Source: an uncultured Ruminococcus sp. (GTDB taxonomy: Bacteria; Bacillota_A; Clostridia; Oscillospirales; Ruminococcaceae). From it: a stretch of 8,995 nucleotides of DNA. The notes below the pieces were generated by a model, which was given only the letters and a program-made list of their open reading frames with translations, ran no database searches and was not told the DNA's origin. This document shows positions 1 through 7,497 of the stretch, one piece after another. The position numbers were made by a program, and so were the translations under genes. The first letter of the stretch is position 1; each line of letters begins with the position of its first letter. The stretch is from assembly GCA_947303535.1 (NCBI GenBank), contig CAMYYQ010000023.1:1-8995 (forward strand), read 5' to 3'.

Positions 1-1837
1 CGAAATAGAGCTTATCTGATGTATCATAGTCAGTAGAAACTGTCTCGGGGTTGCAGTTTACGATGATCGACTCGAAGCCAAGCTTTTTAAGTGCAAGTGC
101 AGCGTGAACGCAGCAGTAGTCGAATTCGATACCCTGACCTATTCTGTTAGGACCGCCGCCGAGTATCATTATCTTTGGCTTGTCTGTATTTACAGGGCTC
201 TTATCAGCATCAAGGTGATATGTTGAGTAGTAATATGCAGCATTCTGAGTACCGCTTACGTGAACGCCTTCCCATGCTTCCTTAACGCCTATAGCTGTAC
301 GTGCGTTTCTTATCTCTTCCTCTGTTACTTCAAGGATAGAGCTGAGGTAGCGGTCTGAGAAACCGTCAAGCTTAGCCTGCTTGAGTACATCGTTTGCAGG
401 AACAGCGCCCTTGTTCTTGAGAAGTGCCTCCTCCTCGTCAACAAGCTCCTTCATCTGCTCGATGAAGTACTTCTTTATCTTTGTGAGCTCGTGGAGCTCG
501 TCAACTGTTGCGCCCTTGCGGAGAGCCTCGTACATAACGAACTGTCTCTCGCTGGTGGGATAACGAAGCTCTGAAAGGAGCTCCTCCTTGGTCATATTAT
601 TGAAGTTCTTAGCAAAGCCGAGACCGTAGCGGCCTGTCTCCAGTGAGCGGATAGCCTTCTGGAATGCCTCCTTGTAGGTCTTGCCGATGCTCATTACCTC
701 GCCTACGGCTCTCATCTGAGTGCCCAGCTTGTCCTCAGCGCCCTTGAACTTCTCGAAAGCCCAGCGAGCGAACTTGATAACGATATAATCTCCGTCGGGA
801 ACATACTTGTCAAGAGTGCCGTACTTGCCGCAGGGGATATCCTTCAGTGTGAGACCGCAGGCCAGCATAGCGGATACGAGAGCTATGGGGAAGCCTGTTG
901 CCTTGGAAGCAAGTGCGGAAGAACGTGAAGTTCTGGGGTTGATCTCGATAACAACGATACGTCCTGTCTCGGGATCACGGGCGAACTGACAGTTACAGCC
1001 GCCGATAACTTCGATAGACTCTATTATCTTATATGACATCTCCTGTAACTGAGCCTGTACGTCCTCGGGGATAGTGAGCATAGGTGCAGAACAGAAAGAG
1101 TCACCTGTGTGTACGCCGATAGGATCAATATTCTCAATGAAACATACTGTGATCTTGTTATTCTCAGCATCACGTACTACTTCAAGCTCAAGCTCTTCCC
1201 AGCCGAAGATACATTCTTCAACAAGTACCTGTCCGACGAGAGATGCCTGAAGTCCTCTTGCACATACTACTTTGAGTTCGTCAACGTTATATACCATGCC
1301 GCCGCCTGCGCCGCCCATAGTGTATGCAGGACGCAGAACAACAGGATATTTCAGCTTTTCAGCTATCTTTACAGCCTCATCTACGGAATAAGCAACTTCA
1401 CTTCTCGGCATACCGATGCCCAGTGCGCTCATAGCGTTCTTGAATTCGATACGGTCCTCACCGCGCTCGATAGCGTCTACCTGTACACCGATCACCTGTA
1501 CATTGTACTTTTTGAGTACGCCTGCCTGATCCAACTCGGAGCAGAGGTTAAGTCCGGACTGTCCGCCGAGGTTAGGAAGGAGAGCATCAGGACGTTCTTT
1601 TTCGATGATCTGTGTAAGTCTTTCGAGATTAAGAGGCTCAATGTAAGTGATATCCGCAACATCGGGGTCTGTCATGATAGTTGCAGGGTTTGAGTTAACA
1701 AGAACGATCTCATAGCCCAGCTGACGCAGAGCCTTACAAGCCTGTGTTCCCGAATAGTCAAACTCGCAAGCCTGTCCTATGATGATAGGACCTGAACCGA
1801 TGATCATGATCTTGTTAATATCCTGTCTTTTTGGCAT
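1..1837 (-). CDS. carB: Carbamoyl-phosphate synthase large subunit, N-terminal part (runs off left edge)
   Basis: This is the large, ATP-using subunit of carbamoyl-phosphate synthase, which makes carbamoyl phosphate from bicarbonate, ammonia (from glutamine via CarA) and two ATP for pyrimidine and arginine synthesis in the cytoplasm. The minus-strand frame is open from an ATG at 1837-1835 to the window edge, giving 612 codons of a family usually near 1,060-1,070 residues. The start MPKRQDINKIMIIGSGPIII, the NSNPATIMTDP motif near residue 50, the glycine-rich ATP-grasp loop TMGGAGGG near 173-180, and NPRTSRSSALASKATGFPIA are all classic CarB. Near residue 550 the second, homologous half begins (GGGPNRIGQGIEFDY), then the window ends. 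AGGAG at 1844-1848 sits at ideal spacing from the ATG. No carA lies immediately upstream; the next gene there is a MutS-like ATPase. No defect is seen in the visible part. Identification is from conserved sequence and is very secure. Confidence 0.98.
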   Translation of the reverse strand, partial: MPKRQDINKIMIIGSGPIIIGQACEFDYSGTQACKALRQLGYEIVLVNSNPATIMTDPDVADITYIEPLNLERLTQIIEKERPDALLPNLGGQSGLNLCSELDQAGVLKKYNVQVIGVQVDAIERGEDRIEFKNAMSALGIGMPRSEVAYSVDEAVKIAEKLKYPVVLRPAYTMGGAGGGMVYNVDELKVVCARGLQASLVGQVLVEECIFGWEELELEVVRDAENNKITVCFIENIDPIGVHTGDSFCSAPMLTIPEDVQAQLQEMSYKIIESIEVIGGCNCQFARDPETGRIVVIEINPRTSRSSALASKATGFPIALVSAMLACGLTLKDIPCGKYGTLDKYVPDGDYIVIKFARWAFEKFKGAEDKLGTQMRAVGEVMSIGKTYKEAFQKAIRSLETGRYGLGFAKNFNNMTKEELLSELRYPTSERQFVMYEALRKGATVDELHELTKIKKYFIEQMKELVDEEEALLKNKGAVPANDVLKQAKLDGFSDRYLSSILEVTEEEIRNARTAIGVKEAWEGVHVSGTQNAAYYYSTYHLDADKSPVNTDKPKIMILGGGPNRIGQGIEFDYCCVHAALALKKLGFESIIVNCNPETVSTDYDTSDKLYF

Positions 1838-1852
1838 ATTCTTCTCCTGACC

Positions 1853-1870
1853 CGTACAAAAAAATGTACG
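1853..1870 (-). promoter_or_regulatory. Inverted repeat in the carB leader, next to the ribosome binding site
   Basis: CGTACA and TGTACG form a perfect 6-bp inverted repeat around a run of six A (T on the carB strand), ending 5 bases before the AGGAG of carB. In RNA it could fold into a small hairpin just upstream of the ribosome binding site; in DNA it could be a dyad for a dimeric regulator. No known operator is recognised, so the function is inference only. Confidence 0.35.
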
Positions 1871-1881
1871 TTTGTATATTT

Positions 1882-1899
1882 GCCATGAAACGTCATGGC
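1882..1899 (-). promoter_or_regulatory. Inverted repeat (hairpin or operator) in the carB leader
   Basis: GCCATGA and TCATGGC form a perfect 7-bp inverted repeat around four bases (CGTT on the carB strand). It lies between the proposed carB -10 box (1917-1922) and the second dyad at 1853-1870, so it would be in the 5' untranslated leader. No T-run follows, so it is not a simple terminator or attenuator. A regulator-binding site or an RNA hairpin are both possible. Confidence 0.4.
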
Positions 1900-1916
1900 G
1901 CAACTTCTTACCTTAT

Positions 1917-1945
1917 ATAATAACACAAATCTCCACAAAATGCAA
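1917..1945 (-). promoter_or_regulatory. Probable promoter of carB
   Basis: On the minus strand TTGCAT, a 17-base spacer, then TATTAT (-10, five of six consensus bases) lie between the terminator of the upstream gene and carB. The -35 box is weak. The strong terminator at 1991-2026 means carB needs a promoter of its own, which supports one in this gap. The exact choice of boxes is uncertain because the region is AT-rich. The predicted transcript would have a leader of about 70 nt carrying both inverted repeats. Confidence 0.4.
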
Positions 1946-1990
1946 TATAAAAATTAGCTTTTACGATCAGTACAATTTTAGGAAATATGC

Positions 1991-2026
1991 AAAAAAGACA
2001 GCCGCAGGAAAGCATTTCCCTGCGGC
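1991..2026 (-). terminator. Rho-independent terminator of the VOC / DUF3795 / MutS-like operon
   Basis: On the minus strand, GCCGCAGG and CCTGCGGC form an 8-bp GC-rich stem extended by AAA/TTT with a bulged G, followed by TGTCTTTTTT. It starts 16 bases past the stop codon of the MutS-like gene. The plus strand also has a T-rich tail (TTATTTTTAT), but no plus-strand gene approaches from the left. Confidence 0.88.
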
Positions 2027-2041
2027 TTATTTTTATATGAA

Positions 2042-3685
2042 TCACAGCTCCGAAAGAGCGTCGTTTATTATCTCCTCCGGGAAACCGATAACGCCGAGGA
2101 GCTTTATAGCGTTGCTTGAACGGCATATGCCCTTATGTATCCTGTAATCGAATACAACATCTTCCTCATCAAGCTTTTCGCAGAAATAATAGTTTTCGTA
2201 CTGACCCTCAAAGGCTTCTGCAAGCTCAACATCATGTGTAGCTACCATGAGCATACAGTTTGCCCTGTCAAAATAGCGCAGTATCGCTTTTGAAGCGGCT
2301 ATCCTCTCCTTGGTGTTGGTGCCTTTGAGTATCTCGTCTATGGCAAAGAAGAGCAGTCTGCCGTCCTTTGCTGCCTCAGTCATACGTTTCAGATACTTTA
2401 TCTCGCGAATATAGTAGCTCTCACCCGAAGCAAGGTCGTCGCGGACTGCCATTGACGTAATGACTCCGCAGCGCGGTATGGAAGCCTGCTCCGCTGTACA
2501 AGTGAATATGGACTGTCCGAGGATAAGATTTATAGCAGCAGCCTTTATGAATGTAGATTTTCCCGAAGCGTTCGAGCCTGTAAGGAGTATATTCCTCTCC
2601 TGTGTCAGGTCGTTTGCAACAGGTTCGGAGATGAGCGGATGAAAAAGTCCTCTGTATTCTATACGCTTATCGCTGTTTATTTCGGGTACACAGTATCCTT
2701 CAAGGCTTCTTCTGAATGAAGCAATGGCGATAGAACAATCAATCTCGCCTACAAATCTGAATATTTTCAGGTAATCCTCGGTTTTTCCCTCAAGCTCCTT
2801 TAAGCCAATGTTGTAAAGTATAAAATCTATCATGAACGGGTCGGTAATATACATCATAAGCGTAGTAAAAGGGTCGTCTGTCTTTGACATCGAGCTTTTC
2901 ATATTCAGAAGATTCATTATTCTTGCGGATCTTTTCAGCTTCTTGAAGCTTTCCTCTGCTCCCTTTGCAAATTCGGGCACGATGTTCTGTATTGCAAAGC
3001 CTGCATTGATAGTCATTCCCATTGAAAAAAGAGTTTCAAGCTTTCTGTCAAAGCTGTTTTTCAGAAATATGTGAACTACCATATTCACAAAGTAATTGCT
3101 TATGCCAAGCATCAGCAGCAGCGGATCATGCAGGACTATCCCCAAAATACCAAATGTCACCAATGATATCATCAGAAGCGGATATACGAACTTGTACGGA
3201 AGATACTCCGAGTCGATATCCTCTGCCACATCTACCGAATAATAGGCGCTTATAGGCTTGCCCACGCCGTGAAGTATCTTCCTTACCTTGCTGCGCTTTT
3301 CCTCGTTTTTATCGAAGAACTCCACCGTCTTATTGCTAAGCACCGCGTCCGTATCTCTGTCGCCGAGAATATGCATGGACGAATAAAGGCACTGCTCACC
3401 TGCAAAGCTGTCGGTATGGTCTGCGCGGAAAAACACCGTTTTCATGTCAAGGTCGTCCCATGTTACAGCATCTACAAGCTCGGACTCGGGGTACTCCTTT
3501 TTCTCTTTTTCAAACAGGCGCGAGATAGCCTCTATTCTGTCATTAACATCGTCCTTTACACGGCTGCTGTCGCCAAAGGAATGTCTTATGTAATAGTCAA
3601 CAGCTCTTTTATTCCTTATATTGAATACGATCATGAAGATGACCAAGAGTACTGCGATAACTGATATGATAATTACTTCTTCCAT
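2042..3685 (-). CDS. Membrane-anchored MutS-family ATPase
   Basis: A 547-residue MutS-family protein that keeps the ABC-type ATPase end but has no N-terminal mismatch-recognition domain. A hydrophobic segment at residues 4-22 and one or two more near 165-206 predict membrane attachment. The central part (about 215-345) resembles the helical core/lever region. ATPase motifs are intact: Walker A GSNASGKST (370-378), the signature stretch DDLASGESYYIREIK (416-430), Walker B LLFFAIDE (444-451) followed by LKGTNTKER, and the THD switch histidine (483-485). Canonical MutS is about 850 residues; this belongs to the shorter MutS-related proteins of Firmicutes and Bacteroidetes, whose role is not settled, so calling it a mismatch repair enzyme would overreach. 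GGGAG lies just before the ATG. It is the last gene of an operon, 35 bp after the DUF3795 gene, and ends at a terminator. The family call is secure; function and localisation are inference. Confidence 0.9.
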   Translation of the reverse strand: MEEVIIISVIAVLLVIFMIVFNIRNKRAVDYYIRHSFGDSSRVKDDVNDRIEAISRLFEKEKKEYPESELVDAVTWDDLDMKTVFFRADHTDSFAGEQCLYSSMHILGDRDTDAVLSNKTVEFFDKNEEKRSKVRKILHGVGKPISAYYSVDVAEDIDSEYLPYKFVYPLLMISLVTFGILGIVLHDPLLLMLGISNYFVNMVVHIFLKNSFDRKLETLFSMGMTINAGFAIQNIVPEFAKGAEESFKKLKRSARIMNLLNMKSSMSKTDDPFTTLMMYITDPFMIDFILYNIGLKELEGKTEDYLKIFRFVGEIDCSIAIASFRRSLEGYCVPEINSDKRIEYRGLFHPLISEPVANDLTQERNILLTGSNASGKSTFIKAAAINLILGQSIFTCTAEQASIPRCGVITSMAVRDDLASGESYYIREIKYLKRMTEAAKDGRLLFFAIDEILKGTNTKERIAASKAILRYFDRANCMLMVATHDVELAEAFEGQYENYYFCEKLDEEDVVFDYRIHKGICRSSNAIKLLGVIGFPEEIINDALSEL

Positions 3686-3720
3686 TATTGTTCTCCCTAT
3701 ATCACTATATCAATGCAAAA

Positions 3721-4116
3721 TTATTTCCCGTTTCTTATAAAGCTTATGAGCTTTTCAATGTCGTCAAAGCCGTCATAGTCCCCAACGATACCCTCACGGT
3801 GATAAACTATGCCTGCTTTCTCGTTGCGTTCAAGGCAGTCCAGCAGCTCATCAATACCGTATCTTCTTGCAAACTCAGCAAATCCGCGGGCTTTCATTAT
3901 CCTTTCATACAGACCCTTATGGCAGCTTGCAGGCTCACACTCGTAACAGCCGCTGATGCCCTTTTCGATACCGCATTTTCTGTTCTCGCACCATTCAGCG
4001 TCCTTGCACCATGAAAGCTCCTTGAAACCGTCAAGCTTGCAGCCTTTGCACTCCACATTTTCAGAGCAGAGACAGCAGGCAAGTCCGCACCTTGCTATAC
4101 CTAATTCACGTTTCAT
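3721..4116 (-). CDS. Cysteine-rich DUF3795-type protein
   Basis: A 131-residue soluble protein with 13 cysteines, twelve of them in the first 65 residues (10, 14, 15, 17, 23, 26, 37, 43, 48, 57, 60, 65), opening with the CGLACCLC motif near the N-terminus. This pattern, then a helical C-terminal half containing RYGIDELLDCLE, fits the DUF3795 family of small proteins that presumably bind zinc or an iron-sulfur cluster; their biochemical role is unknown. A strong GGAGG site lies 8 bases before the ATG. It sits 21 bp after the VOC gene and 35 bp before the MutS-like gene on the same strand with no terminator between, so the three are probably co-transcribed. Metal binding is inferred from the cysteine spacing only. 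Confidence 0.8.
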   Translation of the reverse strand: MKRELGIARCGLACCLCSENVECKGCKLDGFKELSWCKDAEWCENRKCGIEKGISGCYECEPASCHKGLYERIMKARGFAEFARRYGIDELLDCLERNEKAGIVYHREGIVGDYDGFDDIEKLISFIRNGK

Positions 4117-4137
4117 AGTTTCTTCCTCCGTATAAAT

Positions 4138-4521
4138 TCAGACTGTTATCTCGATAAGATTTCCTTCAATTGCAGCGATACAGCTCTCATAGTAGCCGTC
4201 ACCCGTTGTGCGCGAACCGCTCTTTACTTCGTAGCCTGCCGAGCGCAGACGCTCAGTAAGTTCATCGACTTTTTCCCTGCTGCCAACACTGAAAGCAATA
4301 TGTGAATAGCCCATATGCTCGGCTGAAACATCTGCATCGGCTACCTGCGGCTTGTTCATCAGTTCAATCCTTGCGCCGTCATCAAAGGTGATGAAGTATG
4401 ATCTGAAATCCGTAGTCTTGTTATGATATCCGCTGTTTGAATGTCCGCCGAGATATTCCGTAAAGAATTCACGGGCAGCTTCAAGATCTCTCACAAACAT
4501 TGCAATATGTTCTATCCTCAT
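4138..4521 (-). CDS. VOC-family protein (glyoxalase / bleomycin-resistance fold)
   Basis: A 127-residue single-chain VOC protein made of two beta-alpha-beta-beta-beta repeats: MRIEHIAMFVRDLEAAREFF opens the first and GYSHIAFSVGS (71-81) opens the second. The usual metal ligand positions look filled: H5, E53 (in RIEL), H74 and E124 (in LIEI), so a metal-dependent lyase, isomerase or dioxygenase-like activity is possible, but the substrate cannot be told. I chose the ATG at 4521 because GGAGGG lies just upstream of it. A longer frame starting at 4551 exists, but that ATG falls inside the palindromic repeat at 4546-4657, so the extra ten residues are very likely not translated. It is the first gene of the operon with the DUF3795 and MutS-like genes. 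Confidence 0.87.
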   Translation of the reverse strand: MRIEHIAMFVRDLEAAREFFTEYLGGHSNSGYHNKTTDFRSYFITFDDGARIELMNKPQVADADVSAEHMGYSHIAFSVGSREKVDELTERLRSAGYEVKSGSRTTGDGYYESCIAAIEGNLIEITV

Positions 4522-4545
4522 TTTTCCCTCCACTTCCTGAACCTT

Positions 4546-4657
4546 AGCCATTATCCCTTAGCTATTAGCCAAGTTGTCGCCTTCGGCGAATTATTTAAAT
4601 AATGTGAGCGTAAGCGAACTCTTTCGGCTAACGGCTCATGGCTAAGGGCTAATGGCT
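4546..4657. repeat. 112-bp palindromic interspersed-repeat-like element (MITE-like)
   Basis: The two ends are 25-bp inverted repeats matching at 22 of 25 positions: the left end at 4546-4570 (AGCCATTATCCCTTAGC...) and the complement of 4633-4657 (AGCCATTAGCCCTTAGC...). Inside are a small hairpin, CGCC-TTC-GGCG (4578-4588), and a perfect 14-bp palindrome, ATTATTTAAATAAT (4590-4603). It codes for nothing. The whole element can fold into one long hairpin. It looks like a small non-autonomous mobile or REP-like repeat; whether other copies exist cannot be seen here. It lies between the promoter at 4670-4698 and the VOC gene, so it would be in the operon's leader RNA. Confidence 0.8.
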
Positions 4658-4669
4658 GTATTTGATATC

Positions 4670-4698
4670 ATTATACAACAATGCGCAGTAAATTTCAA
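4670..4698 (-). promoter_or_regulatory. Promoter of the VOC / DUF3795 / MutS-like operon
   Basis: On the minus strand TTGAAA (4693-4698), a 17-base spacer and TATAAT (4670-4675) make a near-consensus sigma-A promoter. A second possible pair, TTGACT (4724-4729) with a 17-base spacer to TATATA (4701-4706), lies just upstream and may be a tandem promoter. The predicted RNA start near 4663 gives a leader of about 140 nt that contains the whole palindromic element. Confidence 0.72.
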
Positions 4699-4794
4699 TA
4701 TATATACTTGCCGAACACTATATAGTCAAAATAATTGATTAAGCCACAGAAATAGCTCTTCTTTGTGAATGATGTGTAAAAATTCGCGATACTG

Positions 4795-4823
4795 TTGACA
4801 ATCGTTTGTTAGCATGATACAAT
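4795..4823 (+). promoter_or_regulatory. Promoter of mcrB-mcrC
   Basis: TTGACA (4795-4800), a 17-base spacer and TACAAT (4818-4823) give a full-consensus -35 and a five-of-six -10. It lies 37 bp before the mcrB ATG, with GGAAAGG at 4841-4847 as the likely ribosome binding site (12-base spacing, slightly long). It diverges from the operon promoter at 4670-4698. The rest of the 4522-4859 gap holds the palindromic repeat and nothing else I can name. Confidence 0.82.
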
Positions 4824-4859
4824 TATTTTAGGATATTATTGGAAAGGTAGTCAGATAAA

Positions 4860-6617
4860 ATGGATAAAACGATCATTATTGACAAACTCAAACATAAAAA
4901 TGAGATCCTGCCCAATGAATTTGACGGAACATACCGCTCTGTACACGAGGCAATGGAGTTTTATGCCAAGGTCAGAAAGATAACTCTCATAGATCACAAT
5001 GACCTCGAGCTTATGTATTATCTCTCCCTCGGACTATGGAAAGGCGATAAAAAAGAGCTTAAACACTATATCCAGAAAAGTCACCTGCTCCACAACGACA
5101 AGCTCCTCCTTGAAAAGAAGCTGGAAAAAATATGGAGCAAGGGTTCACGAATGTTGTTCAACCACGTAATCGAAAAACAGGAAATGGAATTCCTTACGAC
5201 ACCTGTATCATTCAAGGAATCACCTGTAGCCAAAAATCCAGAATCTATCCAGTTCTTTTTCAAGATGTGCATCAATATCTCAGGGCTTGAAAATGACGGC
5301 AAACTCCTTGATACTGCTCAGCAGATGCTGAATTCGCAGATCAGGGATTCGGGACTTCCCGTATTTGCCGTATCGAGGATACTTCATTGTCTAAAGCCCT
5401 TTACATTCCCTATCCTTTGCGAAAAAGTCACCGATTCCATAGTTTTTAAAGCTCTCGATATCGGGCTGAATGATCTTGAAGATATATCGCAGTACATAAC
5501 CAACTGCCGAAAGATACTGGATTTCCGCAATTCTATCTTCAAGTTCCAGAACATGAGAGTCTTTGACATCATGTCGTGGGAAATGCTCTACGCCAAGGAC
5601 AAGCCCGACGAGGACGATGCAAAGGGCAAGGTGCGCCGCCGTAAAAAATCAAAAGCAGCTCTCAACCAGATACTGTACGGACCTCCCGGTACAGGTAAGA
5701 CCTACAATGTGGTGAAATACGCTGTTGAGCTCATAGAGGGCGAAAAAATAGCCGAGGGCGAGACCTATGCTGCAATAAAGGAACGCTATGACAAATACGC
5801 TTCTTCGGGACAGATAAAGTTCACTACATTTCATCAGTCATTCAGCTATGAGGAATTTGTCGAGGGTATACGCCCTGTTGTAGTTGATAAATACGGCAAC
5901 GATACAAATATCGCCCATGCTGATACTACCGTAATCTACCGCCCTTATAACGGCGTTTTCAAGACTATGTGCGAAAAGGCTGCAAAGAGTCCGCATATGA
6001 ACTTTGTAGCTATCATCGACGAGATAAACCGCGGCAATATCTCAAAGATATTCGGCGAACTCATAAAACATATCGAGGAGACAAAGCGAGGAACTGACAT
6101 TATACTGCCCTATTCGCAGACAGAGTTCTCCGTGCCGCAGAATCTGTATATCCTCGGTACTATGAATACCGCCGACCGCTCTATTGCTATGCTGGATACT
6201 GCTCTGAGAAGAAGATTTGACTTCATCGAAATGATGCCCGAACCCTCTCTCCTCGGAGACTGCGAGGGCGTTGACCTGCGTGAGCTTCTCACCGCGCTGA
6301 ACGAGCGCATAGAGTATTACTACGACCGCGAACACGCTATCGGTCACGCATACTTTATGAACAGCAGAGGCTGCATAACTACTCTCGATGAGCTGAGAGA
6401 TATTTTCTCCACAAAGATAATACCTCTATTGCAGGAGTATTTCTTCGACGACTATGAAAGGATAAGACTTATCCTTAACGATGAGAATACATTTATCGAA
6501 TGTATCTCTCCAAAGTATATCAAGCATTTCGACTCGGGACAGAAGCTTTACCGCCTCGGTAATCCCGACAACTGGAAAAAGGAACACTTCGTAAAAATAT
6601 ACAGCGATATTTCCTGA
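4860..6617 (+). CDS. mcrB: McrB-like GTPase (AAA+), motor subunit of a McrBC restriction system
   Basis: McrB proteins recognise modified DNA through an N-terminal domain and use a GTP-driven AAA+ ring to translocate and activate the McrC nuclease. In this 585-residue protein the AAA+ core is complete: Walker A GPPGTGKT (274-281), the McrB-typical TFHQSFSYEEFVEG (323-336), Walker B AIIDEINRGN (384-393), the family hallmark MNTADRS (435-441), and the LDTALRRRF arginine motif (445-453). The helical end includes LQEYFFDDYERIRLIL (524-539). The first roughly 260 residues match no recognition domain I know; they look mostly helical and contain a SRILHCLKPFTFPI stretch (172-185), then a basic linker RRRKKSK (259-265) before the core. 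mcrC follows 15 bp downstream. The GTPase call is secure; the target modification is unknown. Confidence 0.93.
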   Translation: MDKTIIIDKLKHKNEILPNEFDGTYRSVHEAMEFYAKVRKITLIDHNDLELMYYLSLGLWKGDKKELKHYIQKSHLLHNDKLLLEKKLEKIWSKGSRMLFNHVIEKQEMEFLTTPVSFKESPVAKNPESIQFFFKMCINISGLENDGKLLDTAQQMLNSQIRDSGLPVFAVSRILHCLKPFTFPILCEKVTDSIVFKALDIGLNDLEDISQYITNCRKILDFRNSIFKFQNMRVFDIMSWEMLYAKDKPDEDDAKGKVRRRKKSKAALNQILYGPPGTGKTYNVVKYAVELIEGEKIAEGETYAAIKERYDKYASSGQIKFTTFHQSFSYEEFVEGIRPVVVDKYGNDTNIAHADTTVIYRPYNGVFKTMCEKAAKSPHMNFVAIIDEINRGNISKIFGELIKHIEETKRGTDIILPYSQTEFSVPQNLYILGTMNTADRSIAMLDTALRRRFDFIEMMPEPSLLGDCEGVDLRELLTALNERIEYYYDREHAIGHAYFMNSRGCITTLDELRDIFSTKIIPLLQEYFFDDYERIRLILNDENTFIECISPKYIKHFDSGQKLYRLGNPDNWKKEHFVKIYSDIS

Positions 6618-6632
6618 CGAACGGAGAATATT

Positions 6633-7466
6633 ATGTATACAAGACACTTTTGCGTATCAGCAAATGAAAAGATCGCAGACTTTTCTTCCGAAAACGGTGA
6701 TCTTTCCGAAATGCTGGGCGAATTCGCCGAGAACTGCGCAGCTGACGGCAGAAAAGCCGTTGCTGTCAGTCACAGAAATGGTAAAAAATACTTCAAGGCA
6801 GGCTCTTACTGTGGATTTGCAAGTCTTATCGACGGTACTCTTGTGGAGATACTGCCCCATACCAAAGGCAGTATCGCTGATGCAAGAAAAGAGCTTTGTG
6901 CCGAGTTTTGCAGACGGTGCGGCTTTGCGTTCGATCCCTCGGGACTTGATCCCGAGATGAACTTCATGGAGTACTTCATATCAATTTTTGCAGGAGAAAC
7001 AATGAAGATCATCAAAAGCGGCGTGCTTTCAACATATGCAAGCCGCGAAGAGAACATGACAACGGTACACGGAACTATCCTCTTCCCTGAGAATATACGC
7101 CGAAATCTTATACACCGCGAACGTATTTACGTAAGACATGACGTTTTTACTCCCGACCGTGCGGAAAACCGCATCATAAAAGCCGCTGCTGCAAAGCTCA
7201 TAAAGGTAACAGGCAATGCACACAGCTCTCACCTGCTGAAAGAAGCTCTGTCTTTTCTTGACGAGGTGTCAAAGCCTTATGACATTGCCGCGGAGTTCAG
7301 CAAGTGCATAAACACCCGCAACACAAAGAAGTACAGCACTACCCTCAATATATGCAGAATGCTTCTGGACAAAAGAGAGGGAACTGCTTTTTCGGGCAAG
7401 TACATTTCCTGTGCTCAGTTCTACAATATGCCTGTTCAGCCGTCAGGCAAACATAAAGCATCATAA
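6633..7466 (+). CDS. mcrC: McrC-like protein, C-terminally truncated: nuclease domain absent
   Basis: McrC is the nuclease partner of McrB. This 277-residue copy keeps the N-terminal part with GTLVEILPHTKG (68-79), the helical middle with the ENRIIK motif (178-183), and NTKKYSTTLNICRMLL (230-245), which aligns well with E. coli McrC as I recall it (NRIIK and NTRYYKFVISVCKF). After SGKYISCAQFYNMP (254-267) it ends within ten residues, where relatives continue into FLYEF and the PD-(D/E)xK nuclease (D...DTKYY). Related long-form McrC proteins run to roughly 400 or more residues, so about 150 are missing. No frameshifted remainder is seen downstream. GGAG at 6623-6626 supports the ATG at 6633, and the gene is co-transcribed with mcrB. 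It may be a pseudogene, or a non-cleaving McrB regulator; the first is likelier. Confidence 0.85.
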   Translation: MYTRHFCVSANEKIADFSSENGDLSEMLGEFAENCAADGRKAVAVSHRNGKKYFKAGSYCGFASLIDGTLVEILPHTKGSIADARKELCAEFCRRCGFAFDPSGLDPEMNFMEYFISIFAGETMKIIKSGVLSTYASREENMTTVHGTILFPENIRRNLIHRERIYVRHDVFTPDRAENRIIKAAAAKLIKVTGNAHSSHLLKEALSFLDEVSKPYDIAAEFSKCINTRNTKKYSTTLNICRMLLDKREGTAFSGKYISCAQFYNMPVQPSGKHKAS

Positions 7467-7497
7467 AGAAGAAAAGGTCGGGCAATTGCCCGACCTT
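7467..7497 (-). terminator. Palindromic terminator between mcrC and the 271-aa gene (copy 1)
   Basis: GGTCGGGCAATTGCCCGACC (7476-7495) is a perfect palindrome, extended by AA/TT to 24 bp. Its 8-bp GC-rich arms leave an AATT loop. On the minus strand it is followed by TTTTCTTCTTT, a good terminator tail for the 271-aa gene that stops at 7512. On the plus strand the tail is only TTAGTTCATTT, so it is a weaker terminator for mcrBC. The same 19-nt core recurs at 8902-8920. Confidence 0.82.

Noticed and set aside
1109..1693. Open plus-strand frame of 194 codons
   Set aside because: It lies entirely antisense to carB, whose protein is strongly conserved, and its translation has no recognisable features or ribosome binding site.
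3269..3664. Open plus-strand frame of 131 codons, with others at 2832-3255
   Set aside because: All are antisense to the MutS-like gene, whose motifs prove the minus-strand frame; no ribosome binding sites or family features.
4546..4657. The palindromic element as a transcription terminator or attenuator
   Set aside because: No T-run follows the hairpin on the strand of the downstream operon, and the ends look like repeat termini instead.
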